DNA of 17,312 nt from CAKAHY01 sp041848045 (GCA_041848045.1 JBGZHY010000057.1:1-17312); one strand, 5' to 3'. Shown: positions 7,759-14,480, counted from the first letter of the stretch. Numbers and translations: made by a program. The notes: a model not told the origin generated them from the letters alone.

Positions 7759-8574
7759 TTATTGCTTAGTACCGGAAGCCGCAATGCCTTCCACAAACTG
7801 TTTCTGAAAAATAAAAAATAGTACAATCACCGGCAAAACGGCGAGGGTTCCTCCCGCCATAACTTGGGGATAATACGTCGTATGCTCCCCGATCAGCATC
7901 GCAAGACCCGCCGATAAAGTCATCTTCTGCATGGAATTGTTGACAATCAGAGGCCACATCAAATCCTTAAAGGTGGATATCGCCGTTAAAATTGCCAAGG
8001 ATGCCAGAGCAGGCTTCATCAAAGGCAGCAATATCCTGTAATAAATCTGAAAATGACTGCAGCCGTCCAGCATTGCCGCCTCATCCAGGCTTTTGGGCAG
8101 AGTTTTGAAAAACTCCCGCAGCATAAAGGTTCCGAAAGCGCTGAATACCTTCGGCACCCACAGCGCGGTAACGGTATCCGCCAGCTTCCAGCGTACCATT
8201 ACCTCATAATTGGGTACCAAAAATATCTGTCCCGGTACCATCAAAAGGGATAAAAGCAGGATAAATAAAAACTCCCTCCCCGGAAATTCCAGCCGTGCAA
8301 AGGCATACGCCGCCATGGAACAGAAGAACAATTCCACCGCAATATTCCAACCGAGCACCAAAAAAGTATTGATATAAAAAATCCCGAAAGGGAACTTCTT
8401 GCTTACTGCCTGATAAGCCGACAAGGTAAACTCTTTCGGCCATATTGTCGGCGGAATCCGTATGCTTTCCTCATAACTCTTGAAAGAGGTGAACAGCATC
8501 CACAGAAACGGCAGTACTGTCAGCAAAGCCGCTGTGAACAGCAAAACATAAATCACGGACTTTTGTCGTTTCAT
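7759..8574 (-). CDS. ABC sugar transporter permease, MalG type
   Basis: 271-residue integral membrane subunit of a carbohydrate-uptake ABC importer (CUT1 type). The first hydrophobic helix covers about 7-29, and about six helices are visible in all. The cytoplasmic EAA loop, EAAMLDGCSHFQIYYRILLPLMKP, begins at residue 165 and is the contact site for the ATPase. The N-terminal block LPFLWMLFTSFK is typical of MalG-like partners. GGAGGA precedes ATG 8574 by 8 nt. It follows the MalF-like gene by 17 nt and precedes the PIG-L gene by 11 nt. No ATPase gene is in the operon, so a shared MsmX/MsmK-type ATPase encoded elsewhere is presumably used. The family assignment is firm and the sugar is unknown. 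Confidence 0.93.
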   Translation of the reverse strand: MKRQKSVIYVLLFTAALLTVLPFLWMLFTSFKSYEESIRIPPTIWPKEFTLSAYQAVSKKFPFGIFYINTFLVLGWNIAVELFFCSMAAYAFARLEFPGREFLFILLLSLLMVPGQIFLVPNYEVMVRWKLADTVTALWVPKVFSAFGTFMLREFFKTLPKSLDEAAMLDGCSHFQIYYRILLPLMKPALASLAILTAISTFKDLMWPLIVNNSMQKMTLSAGLAMLIGEHTTYYPQVMAGGTLAVLPVIVLFFIFQKQFVEGIAASGTKQ

Positions 8575-8591
8575 CCGCCTTTTCCTCCTCT

Positions 8592-9488
8592 TTAATTATC
8601 GTAAAACACAAACCTGTCCTTCAGCTTCATCTGCAGCAGTGTCATGCCCAAAATCAGCAAAAACAAAATCATACTGACTGCCGCTCCGTAACCCTTGTGA
8701 AATTTCACGAAGCTTTGCTCAAAAAAATACGTCACCAGAGAAGAAGCTGCATTTTTCCCGCTGCTGCCCTGCGGTATCATCAGATAGATAAAGTCAAAAA
8801 TCTGGAACACACTGATTAAACTGGTCACACATACAAAAAAGATGGAAGGCGATAACAAAGGCAGGGTAATGCCGAAAAACTGCTGCCTCCGATTCGCGCC
8901 GTCTATGGCAGCCGCTTCCCTGTACTGTGCCGGAATGCCCTGCAAGCCCGCCAGCAGTACAATAACCTGGTACGCTACATTTGCCCATATAAAAACAAAG
9001 GCCACAGAATATAAAACGAATCGGGGATCCGACAGCCAAGCCACCGGCGGCAGACCAAGCTTCCGTAACAGTTCATTCAATATGCCAAATTCATAATTCA
9101 TCAACCATTTCCACAAAAGCCCGATAGCAGCCGGCAGCGTAACTGCCGGCAGAAAAATCAAGGTTCTGAATATACCTATACCTCGTACCCTGCTGTTTAG
9201 AAGCAGCGCCAGGGCAATCGAAACAAGGACAATAAGCGGTACGCAGATTACCACATACAGCAGGGTATTGCCGAAGGCCTGTACAAAAAGCCTGTCCTGC
9301 CAAAGTTTGATATAGTTTTGCCAGCCCACAAACTTCGGCCTGCCAAAACTCGACTTATTGGTAAAGCTGTAATACACATTCATCAAAAAAGCATACAGGT
9401 AAAAAACCAGAACCCCGGACATCAAAGGAAGAAGCATGCCGTAGGCGGTCAGTATTTCCTTTTTTCTTTTCTTGCTGATGTTCTTCAT
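8592..9488 (-). CDS. ABC sugar transporter permease, MalF type
   Basis: 298-residue membrane permease that pairs with the MalG-type subunit downstream. A basic start (KKRKK, 6-10) precedes the first helix at about 15-38. The EAA motif EAAAIDGANRRQQFFGITLPLLSP starts at residue 191. FRTLIFLPAVTLPAAIGLLWKW (108-129) and GLQGIPAQYREA are typical of the MalF/UgpA-like family. ATG 9488 lies 9 nt after the stop of the binding-protein gene and has only a weak ribosome binding site, so its translation probably depends on coupling to the upstream gene. No large periplasmic-type insertion of E. coli MalF is present, as is normal for Firmicutes. Confidence 0.93.
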   Translation of the reverse strand: MKNISKKRKKEILTAYGMLLPLMSGVLVFYLYAFLMNVYYSFTNKSSFGRPKFVGWQNYIKLWQDRLFVQAFGNTLLYVVICVPLIVLVSIALALLLNSRVRGIGIFRTLIFLPAVTLPAAIGLLWKWLMNYEFGILNELLRKLGLPPVAWLSDPRFVLYSVAFVFIWANVAYQVIVLLAGLQGIPAQYREAAAIDGANRRQQFFGITLPLLSPSIFFVCVTSLISVFQIFDFIYLMIPQGSSGKNAASSLVTYFFEQSFVKFHKGYGAAVSMILFLLILGMTLLQMKLKDRFVFYDN

Positions 9489-9497
9489 TTCTTTGCT

Positions 9498-10799
9498 CTA
9501 TTCACTGTCCAAAATCCCCTGTACCTGCTCCTGCATTTGCAGACAGCCCTCCTGCGCACTGATCTCACCGGCAAAAATACGGGCGGAGCCGTCCATAATC
9601 ACGGAAAGCCAGTCTGCCACGCCTGGTGAGGTAGGGAAAGGATATCCGCTTTCCGCCGCCTTAAAGATAACACTTGTATCAATATGCTTTGTCTGATAAT
9701 ACTGCTGTGCCGCCAAAAGCGCCGGGACATCTATTCTTGCCTCCGCCTGCATCTTATTGGAGCTTTCTCCTGCCAGATAACGAATCAATCTCCAGGAGGC
9801 ATCCTTGTGTTTGCTGCCGGCATTCATGGCGTAACCCAAACCGCCTATGACGCTTTGGTTGCTCTGCTCTCTCTTCGGCATTTCCACTGTTCCTATGTTG
9901 GCCGCAAAACTCGCATCGTCCAGCACGGAAACCTTCCATGAACCCATAAAGAGCATGGCGCCTTTTTGTGACAGGAACAAATCCGTCCCCTTGGTGTCGG
10001 ACAGCACCTTGATATCCGGCATCAGCCCCTCCTGCATCAGCTCCAGCACATCCTCATAGGCCTTTACACTGCCTGCCTCTCCAATACCGGTGCGTTTGCC
10101 GCTCTCATCCAGAATATAGCCGCCGGACTGCGGAATAAAGTTAAAATAGGACGGCTGAGGGTCAAGCTCCATTAAAATCGGGTACTCCTCCGCTCCCTTT
10201 GCCTTTAAATCCGCAGCAAGCTTTTTCATATCCTCCCAACTCCATCCTGACTGCGGTTCCTCCACGCCGTACTTCGCAAAAATCTCCTTGTTGTAAAATA
10301 CCTGCACCGTATCTATACCCTTTGGCAGGCAGTACTGGCTTCCCTCATAGTTGTACATATCTCCCACCACTTTAACGTAGGCGTTCATATCAACACCGTC
10401 TTTTTGAATATAGGAATCCAGCGGCTCCAGAACGCCTGCCAGGGCATACTTCGGCAAAAAGGTGTTCATCCAGAATACATCTGCGGCACTTTCCGCTCCC
10501 ATCGCCGCATCCAGCTTTGTCCAATACTGTGACCACGGCGTCAGCTGAATCTCCACATCAATATCGGGATTTTCTTTTTCAAATTCTGCGATAATCTGAT
10601 CAAAGGTCGGTTTCTGCACCTCATCCCACAAGGCAAAAGAAATTTTCACGACTTCTCCGCCCGCCTCTGTACCCCTGCTTTCCGGGACTTCATTGCTCTG
10701 TGCTTTTGCAGCCGAAGAACCTACACTTGTCTGTCCGCCTGCGCACGCCGTAAGTGACAGCAGTATTATCGTAAGTCCCAATGATACCATTTTTTTCAT
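9498..10799 (-). CDS. ABC sugar-binding lipoprotein (extracellular solute-binding protein, family 1)
   Basis: 433-residue lipoprotein that captures the sugar outside the membrane and delivers it to the two permeases. The signal peptide is MKKMVSLGLTIILLSL followed by the lipobox LTAC, with lipidated C19. A Ser/Ala/Gly/Glu-rich linker leads to the mature start VKISFALWDE at about 51. FEKENPDIDVEIQLTPWSQYWTKLDAAMGAESAADVFWMN is the typical family-1 N-terminal block. GGAGG lies 7 nt before ATG 10799. It follows the regulator gene by 35 nt, and that gap plus the regulator's end contain a hairpin-forming palindrome. Trp- and Tyr-rich stretches fit di- or oligosaccharide binding, but the ligand cannot be read from the sequence. 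Confidence 0.94.
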   Translation of the reverse strand: MKKMVSLGLTIILLSLTACAGGQTSVGSSAAKAQSNEVPESRGTEAGGEVVKISFALWDEVQKPTFDQIIAEFEKENPDIDVEIQLTPWSQYWTKLDAAMGAESAADVFWMNTFLPKYALAGVLEPLDSYIQKDGVDMNAYVKVVGDMYNYEGSQYCLPKGIDTVQVFYNKEIFAKYGVEEPQSGWSWEDMKKLAADLKAKGAEEYPILMELDPQPSYFNFIPQSGGYILDESGKRTGIGEAGSVKAYEDVLELMQEGLMPDIKVLSDTKGTDLFLSQKGAMLFMGSWKVSVLDDASFAANIGTVEMPKREQSNQSVIGGLGYAMNAGSKHKDASWRLIRYLAGESSNKMQAEARIDVPALLAAQQYYQTKHIDTSVIFKAAESGYPFPTSPGVADWLSVIMDGSARIFAGEISAQEGCLQMQEQVQGILDSE

Positions 10800-10826
10800 A
10801 CAAATTCCTCCATTTCATTTTATATT

Positions 10827-10845
10827 AAATGACCTTAGGTCATTT
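10827..10845. promoter_or_regulatory. Perfect inverted repeat spanning the lacI-type stop codon
   Basis: AAATGACC and GGTCATTT (8 bp each) are separated by three bases, which on the minus strand are the TAA stop codon of the regulator gene. It lies 27 nt before the start of the binding-protein gene. In RNA it would form a stable hairpin between the first and second genes of the operon. There is no T-run, so a full terminator is unlikely. An mRNA-processing or stability element, or an operator site, is possible. Confidence 0.55.
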
Positions 10846-11818
10846 CCGTGTTCTCCTTGCAGGTTCCCCCCACTGATATGCGGAAGGGAAGTGTCACCTC
10901 GATATTCTCCTCCGGCTGCGTGCTCAAAAAGGTGTCCAGCACAATTTCCGCCATCTTCTCCAAAGGCTGTTCTATGGTGCAGAGCTTAGGATAAGACTGC
11001 CTGGAAATCGACAAGCCGTCAAAGCCCAGCACGGAAACTTCTCTCCCCGGTTCTATACCCAAATCATCCAGGGCACGCATAGCTCCCAAAGCCATTTCAT
11101 CACTGAAGGCAAATACTGCCGTAAAGACAAGCTGCTCCTTATAAGCCTGCATGGTTAAAAAATAACCGCTGTCATAGCTCAAATCACCGTATTTAATCAA
11201 GCTCTCATCCAAACGCAGCCCCTTTTCTTCATATGCCCGCTTGCAGCCCGTAATCCGTTGAAAGCCGGAGCTGATGCTGTGGGGAAAATCCGAAAGAATC
11301 AATATTTTCGTATGCTTCAAACGCAGTAAAAAACGAGCTCCCTCATGGGCCGCCGCCAAATCATTGATGTGCACCATCTTGCTGCGTTTGTCAAGCCCCA
11401 CTCCTCCGAAAACCAGGGTTTTAATATTCTTGGCGCTGATGTAATCCGTTACTGCAGGAGGAATATCCTCTTCCAGATAGATAACCCCCGTAATATTCAA
11501 ATCCTTAAAGAATACCTTATACTCCTCTCCCTCCTTCCGAATCGGTATCAGCATCATATTGTAGTTGTATCGTTTTGCAGTTTCAAAAAGTATTTTCAAA
11601 GCCTCCTGATAATAGACAAGGTTAAAATTGGATACTACGATAGCAATAATACCGATACTCTTTTTCTTATGCACCGGTACATAACGCAAGGCCTTAGCCG
11701 CCTTTTCGATCTTTCTGGAACTGGCATCCGCCACGATATCCGTCCCCTGAAAATAACGGGATACCGTTGCCGGCGATACGCCCGCAAGCCTTGCCACATC
11801 TCTGATTGTCGCTCCCAT
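10835..11818 (-). CDS. LacI-family transcriptional regulator of the sugar operon
   Basis: 327-residue DNA-binding regulator, first gene of the sugar operon and presumably its sensor. The N-terminal helix-turn-helix is TIRDVARLAGVSPATVSRYF at 4-23, the LacI signature, followed by a hinge and a periplasmic-binding-protein-like effector domain from about residue 55 (KKKSIGIIAIVVSNFN). ATG 11818 is chosen: GGAGAGGG is 5 nt upstream and the protein then starts MGATIRDVA as its relatives do. A TTG 21 nt further up has no better site. The effector is probably the imported sugar or a phosphorylated derivative. The gene has a near-consensus promoter and likely regulates its own transcript; no canonical CG-centred LacI operator was found near it. 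Confidence 0.93.
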   Translation of the reverse strand: MGATIRDVARLAGVSPATVSRYFQGTDIVADASSRKIEKAAKALRYVPVHKKKSIGIIAIVVSNFNLVYYQEALKILFETAKRYNYNMMLIPIRKEGEEYKVFFKDLNITGVIYLEEDIPPAVTDYISAKNIKTLVFGGVGLDKRSKMVHINDLAAAHEGARFLLRLKHTKILILSDFPHSISSGFQRITGCKRAYEEKGLRLDESLIKYGDLSYDSGYFLTMQAYKEQLVFTAVFAFSDEMALGAMRALDDLGIEPGREVSVLGFDGLSISRQSYPKLCTIEQPLEKMAEIVLDTFLSTQPEENIEVTLPFRISVGGTCKENTEMT

Positions 11819-11860
11819 ATACACCCTCTCCTTATCCAAGCATCAGCTGTTTTGTCTGTC

Positions 11861-11889
11861 ATTATATACCCGCCGTAATCCGATGACAA
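11861..11889 (-). promoter_or_regulatory. Sigma-A type promoter of the lacI-ABC-PIG-L-GH4-pfkB operon
   Basis: Minus-strand boxes TTGTCA (11889-11884) and TATAAT (11866-11861) are separated by exactly 17 bp. The -10 is perfect and the -35 matches at five of six positions. Transcription would start near 11854 and give a leader of about 36 nt before the regulator ATG. No second strong promoter was seen between the genes, so the seven genes are probably one transcript. Confidence 0.82.
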
Positions 11890-11894
11890 TTATT

Positions 11895-11928
11895 TTTCAT
11901 TTGTTTCATATCTGTTTCAAATATTTCA
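11895..11928. repeat. Four TTTCA direct repeats just upstream of the sugar-operon promoter
   Basis: On the plus strand TTTCA occurs at 11895-11899, 11904-11908, 11915-11919 and 11924-11928, with start-to-start spacings of 9, 11 and 9 bp. Spacing near one helical turn places the repeats on about the same DNA face. They start 6 bp upstream of the -35 box of the sugar operon, a usual place for activator binding or an A/T-rich UP element. They also lie between the two divergent promoters. Confidence 0.4.
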
Positions 11929-11962
11929 TTTCCCCTGTATACGCAGCCTCTGCAAATTCCAT

Positions 11963-11991
11963 TTGAACTTCCTCATGTTTTTTGCTATACT
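11963..11991 (+). promoter_or_regulatory. Sigma-A type promoter of the 78-residue protein gene
   Basis: TTGAAC (11963-11968) and TATACT (11986-11991) are separated by 17 bp. Transcription would begin near 11998, about 37 nt before the ATG at 12035. Because the -35 lies where a longer reading frame would begin, it also argues against any start upstream of 12035. Confidence 0.78.
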
Positions 11992-12034
11992 GGATACGAT
12001 AAAGCAAGATTTCCCGGAATTTGGAGGTAAGATT

Positions 12035-12271
12035 ATGAAGATTCAGAACATCACCGATGTTGACGCTTTTTTCAAGGTAGTGGATGCCTGCAAGGGTAAG
12101 GTTGAGCTGGTTTCACCGGACGGCGACAGAATCAACTTAAAGAGTAAGCTGACCCAGTATCTTTCCATGGCAACAATGTTTTCCAACGGCTATATCAAAG
12201 AGCTTGATTTGGTGGCAACGGATAAAGAGGATATTGACAGACTGATTAAATTTATGTATCAGGGCGAATAA
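12035..12271 (+). CDS. Small conserved-looking protein of unknown function (78 aa)
   Basis: I do not recognise a characterised function. The product begins MKIQNITDVDAFFKVVDACKGKVELVSPDG, is mixed acidic and basic, and has no signal peptide or membrane segment, so it should be a small folded cytoplasmic protein. The pattern suggests an alpha/beta fold: helix 8-20, strand 24-29, then helices near 38-52 and 66-76. GGAGG lies 7 nt before ATG 12035. The gene stands alone with its own promoter upstream and a strong terminator 10 nt after the stop, so it is expressed independently. I recall similar short proteins in clostridial genomes labelled with doubtful names, but this memory is not evidence of function. 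It is divergent from the sugar operon and shares its 216-bp control region. Confidence 0.85.
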   Translation: MKIQNITDVDAFFKVVDACKGKVELVSPDGDRINLKSKLTQYLSMATMFSNGYIKELDLVATDKEDIDRLIKFMYQGE

Positions 12272-12277
12272 ACGCCG

Positions 12278-12317
12278 AAAGAGGAAACCGCAGAAAGCTT
12301 GCAGTTTCCTCTTTTTT
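12278..12317 (+). terminator. Rho-independent terminator after the 78-residue protein gene
   Basis: AAAGAGGAAAC and GTTTCCTCTTT form an 11-bp stem around a 13-nt loop, and the T-run follows directly. The matching A-run on the 5' side is short, but the element may also help end the yitT transcript arriving from the other strand, whose stop codon is at 12331. Confidence 0.88.
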
Positions 12318-12330
12318 GATTGTCTGTATA

Positions 12331-13185
12331 CTATACGTTTTGGAATCCCTTTCCGATAATTTCACTGGAGTTGGTAATCATCATAAAGGCGCCCGGCTGG
12401 TTCACATGGATATAATTGCGCAGTTTAATGGCCTGGGAACGTTTCATGGTGGTCAAAATCACCGTCTTACGGTTGTGGGCAAAGGCTCCCTTTGCTTCGT
12501 ATACGGTAGCGGAGCGATTCAGCTTTTCAATGATGAAGGTACAGATAGGCTCCGGATCATCACAAACAATGGTAAAGCACTTGCATAGGTTGATGCTCTC
12601 TATGGCGCCGTCGATGATAAAAGACTTTGCCACCAGACCCACTGCCGAAAACAAGCCCGTCTGTACGCCGAAAACGAAGAAGCACATCAGCACCGCAACC
12701 ATGTCCACGATTAAAAACATGGTGCCGATATTGGCGCTGGTGTATTTTTTCAAAATCATGGCGAGAATGTCCGTTCCCCCGCTGCTGGCTCCGATATTGA
12801 ACAAAATGCCCGTTGCCACACTCGGTATAAACACCGCCAACATCAGCTCCAAAAAAGGCTCGTCGGTCAGGGGAGCCTTCAAGGGTACATACTTTTCCAG
12901 CAAAAACAGCGCCAGCGAAAATACCATACTGGCGTAAATGGTCTTAATGCCGAAAGCCTTTCCCACAAAGATAAATCCCAGAATCAACAGCAGCAAATTG
13001 GCTATATTGGTAAAAGTTGCCGCCGTCAGCCCCGTCAGCTTCTCCACCGTACTGGCATATCCCGTCACGCCGCCGAAAGCAAAATTGTAGGGAAATTTAA
13101 AGAAATATACGCCGCCCACCATCACCACGATACAAAGTGTAATGATGCAGTATTCCCGTATTATTTTTTTGATATTGTCATTCAT
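12331..13185 (-). CDS. YitT-family membrane protein (DUF161/DUF2179)
   Basis: 284-residue integral membrane protein of the YitT family, function unknown. About five hydrophobic helices are visible in the N-terminal two thirds, from IITLCIVVMVGGVYFF to GLFSAVGLVAKSFIIDGAIE. The family hallmark GGVTGYASTVEKLTG lies after the first helix, and GASSGGTDILAMILKKY is the second conserved block. The last 80 residues form the soluble DUF2179 domain, with KGAFAHNRKTVILTTMKRSQAIKLRNYI. ATG 13185 is chosen because GGGAG is 8 nt upstream, whereas a GTG at 13200 would leave a leader of only about 9 nt from the promoter. It is a single gene, separated from the ribosomal operon by a terminator. Some relatives are near sugar or amino-acid genes, but nothing here indicates a substrate. 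Confidence 0.92.
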   Translation of the reverse strand: MNDNIKKIIREYCIITLCIVVMVGGVYFFKFPYNFAFGGVTGYASTVEKLTGLTAATFTNIANLLLLILGFIFVGKAFGIKTIYASMVFSLALFLLEKYVPLKAPLTDEPFLELMLAVFIPSVATGILFNIGASSGGTDILAMILKKYTSANIGTMFLIVDMVAVLMCFFVFGVQTGLFSAVGLVAKSFIIDGAIESINLCKCFTIVCDDPEPICTFIIEKLNRSATVYEAKGAFAHNRKTVILTTMKRSQAIKLRNYIHVNQPGAFMMITNSSEIIGKGFQNV

Positions 13186-13215
13186 GTTCCATACTCCCAC
13201 TGTTCATACGCACCC

Positions 13216-13244
13216 ATTATAAGCCTTTCCCTTATATCTTACAA
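13216..13244 (-). promoter_or_regulatory. Sigma-A type promoter of the YitT-family gene
   Basis: Minus-strand boxes TTGTAA (13244-13239) and TATAAT (13221-13216) are separated by exactly 17 bp. Transcription would start near 13209, so the leader before ATG 13185 is only about 24 nt. This supports ATG 13185 over the GTG at 13200. Confidence 0.82.
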
Positions 13245-13272
13245 GTCGAAACTCCGGATTTTTTCCCAAATG

Positions 13273-13298
13273 AAAAAGGCAGGAAATCCTGCCCTTTT
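13273..13298 (-). terminator. Rho-independent terminator of the rpsF-ssb-rpsR operon
   Basis: On the minus strand GGCAGGA-TT-TCCTGCC forms a 7-bp stem with a tiny loop, followed by TTTTT. An A-run flanks the other side, so it may act in both directions. It starts 8 nt after the rpsR stop and separates that operon from the yitT promoter. Confidence 0.88.
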
Positions 13299-13305
13299 TA
13301 TATCC

Positions 13306-13572
13306 TTATTCTACAACGTACGGCATCAAAGCAATATGTCTTGCTCTCTTGATTGCCACTGTAATTGCTCTCTGGTCTTTTGCACAGGTACCCGTAATAC
13401 GACGCGGAAGAATCTTTCCTCTCTCGGATACGAACTTCTTCAGTGTAGCTACATCTTTATAATCAATCTTTTGCTCACCACAGAATACGCACACTTTCTT
13501 TCTTCTACGCATACCACCGGCCGGTCTTCTTGTTCTCTGACCGTCTGCTCTGTCGCCTTTATTAAATGCCAT
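13306..13572 (-). CDS. rpsR: 30S ribosomal protein S18
   Basis: 88-residue ribosomal protein that binds the platform of the 30S subunit together with S6. The Arg/Lys-rich N-terminus, KVCVFCGEQKIDYKDVATLKKFVSERGKILPRRITGTCAKDQR and the terminal IKRARHIALMPY are diagnostic. C28, C31 and C63 suggest the cysteine-containing, zinc-type variant common in clostridia. AAGGGG lies 9 nt before ATG 13572. It is the third gene of the rpsF-ssb-rpsR operon, 23 nt after ssb, and is followed by a terminator. Confidence 0.98.
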   Translation of the reverse strand: MAFNKGDRADGQRTRRPAGGMRRRKKVCVFCGEQKIDYKDVATLKKFVSERGKILPRRITGTCAKDQRAITVAIKRARHIALMPYVVE

Positions 13573-13595
13573 GACAATAATCCCCTTTCATCATT

Positions 13596-14048
13596 CTAGT
13601 TGAATGGAAGTCCCTCGTCCTCTACTCCATCCGGAATGCTCATGAATCCGTCACTGCTTGCGCTCATCGGTGTCGGTCTGGTGGAAGCGCTGTATCCGCC
13701 TCCCATGCTCTCGCCTGCACCCTTGCTGTCCGCAAACTCCTGATCCTCGACAATAATATCTGTTGTATAAACTCTTTGACCTTCCTTATTCGTGTAGCTT
13801 CCTGTCTGGATGCGCCCGGAAACAAGAACACGCATGCCTTGGCGGAAATACTTCTCTGCAAACTCTGCCGACTTGTCAAAAGCAACACACGGAATAAAGT
13901 CCGCCGTCTGCTCTCCCTCCATGCCTGTTCTTCTCACTCTTCTGTCCACCGCAAGCGTATATCTTGCGACTGCCATCTGACGCTCTCCCGCGGAATATCT
14001 AAGCTCCGGATCTCTGGTGAGCCTCCCCATAATAATCACTTTGTTCAT
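13596..14048 (-). CDS. ssb: Single-stranded DNA-binding protein
   Basis: 150-residue SSB that coats single-stranded DNA during replication and repair and recruits partners through its C-terminal tip. The OB fold spans about 1-105, with MNKVIIMGRLTRDPELRYS at the start and VLVSGRIQTGSYTNKEGQRVYTT near its end. A Gly/Ser/Pro linker follows, and the acidic tip EDEGLPFN ends the protein (a variant of DDDIPF). The gene sits between rpsF and rpsR with 18- and 23-nt gaps, the usual bacterial arrangement. Length is slightly shorter than E. coli SSB (about 178), as is common in Firmicutes. Confidence 0.98.
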   Translation of the reverse strand: MNKVIIMGRLTRDPELRYSAGERQMAVARYTLAVDRRVRRTGMEGEQTADFIPCVAFDKSAEFAEKYFRQGMRVLVSGRIQTGSYTNKEGQRVYTTDIIVEDQEFADSKGAGESMGGGYSASTRPTPMSASSDGFMSIPDGVEDEGLPFN

Positions 14049-14066
14049 ACAATCACTCTTTCCTGA

Positions 14067-14360
14067 TTAAGCCTCTTGCTTAACAACCAAGTATCTGACT
14101 ACGCTTTCCATCAAACGGACATGGGCTTCCAGTTCATTCGGACAGTTCTTATCTTCCGTTTCAAACTGAATGAAATAGTAAAAGCCTTCCTTCATCTTCT
14201 GGATGTCGTAAGCAAATCTCTTCTTGCCCCAGTCGTCAATATTCGTAACGTTTCCGTTAAATCTTGCGATGTAGGCGAGTACTCTGTCAAGCTCTGCTTT
14301 CTTTGCTTCATCTTCCAGCTTGCCGTTAAGTACGAGTGCCAATTCATATTTGCCAGTCAT
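14067..14360 (-). CDS. rpsF: 30S ribosomal protein S6
   Basis: 97-residue ribosomal protein that binds 16S rRNA next to S18. WGKKRFAYDIQKMKEGFYYFIQFE (44-67) and MESVVRYLVVK (84-94) are diagnostic. AGGAGG lies 8 nt before ATG 14360. It is the first gene of the rpsF-ssb-rpsR operon, with its own promoter and a structured leader that probably binds the S6:S18 complex as an autoregulator. Confidence 0.98.
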   Translation of the reverse strand: MTGKYELALVLNGKLEDEAKKAELDRVLAYIARFNGNVTNIDDWGKKRFAYDIQKMKEGFYYFIQFETEDKNCPNELEAHVRLMESVVRYLVVKQEA

Positions 14361-14377
14361 ATGCTATACCTCCTTTT

Positions 14378-14420
14378 GGTCTCCGGCCTCCGAAATCTTT
14401 CGGAAGCAAGGTGTAGTGTG
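14378..14420 (-). promoter_or_regulatory. Candidate S6:S18 autoregulatory leader structure
   Basis: In the rpsF leader, on the minus strand, TCCGAAA-GA-TTTCGGA (14404-14389) forms a 7-bp stem. It is flanked by ACACC upstream and a CCGG-containing stretch downstream, just before the AGGAGG box. Bacterial rpsF leaders often carry a structured motif recognised by the S6:S18 complex that mimics its 16S rRNA site. The position fits; the exact consensus was not tested against a covariance model. Confidence 0.5.
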
Positions 14421-14432
14421 TTACGGATAAAT

Positions 14433-14461
14433 ATTTTATCAAAGACCTGCAGAAATTACAA
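14433..14461 (-). promoter_or_regulatory. Sigma-A type promoter of the rpsF-ssb-rpsR operon
   Basis: Minus-strand boxes TTGTAA (14461-14456) and TAAAAT (14438-14433) are separated by exactly 17 bp. Transcription would start near 14426, giving a leader of about 66 nt that contains the candidate S6:S18 hairpin. The -35 is only 19 nt from the zwf stop codon, so some read-through from zwf into rpsF is possible. Confidence 0.78.
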
Positions 14462-14480
14462 GCGAATTTTTTACAAGCTT

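Noticed and set aside
11895..11928. TTTCA repeats as a CRISPR array
   Set aside because: The repeats are 5 bp with 4-6 bp spacers, far too short for CRISPR, and no cas gene is present.
11819..12034. Catabolite-repression (cre) site or canonical CG-centred LacI operator at the sugar-operon promoter
   Set aside because: No string resembling TGNAANCGNTNNCA or a CG-centred palindrome was found in this interval by eye.
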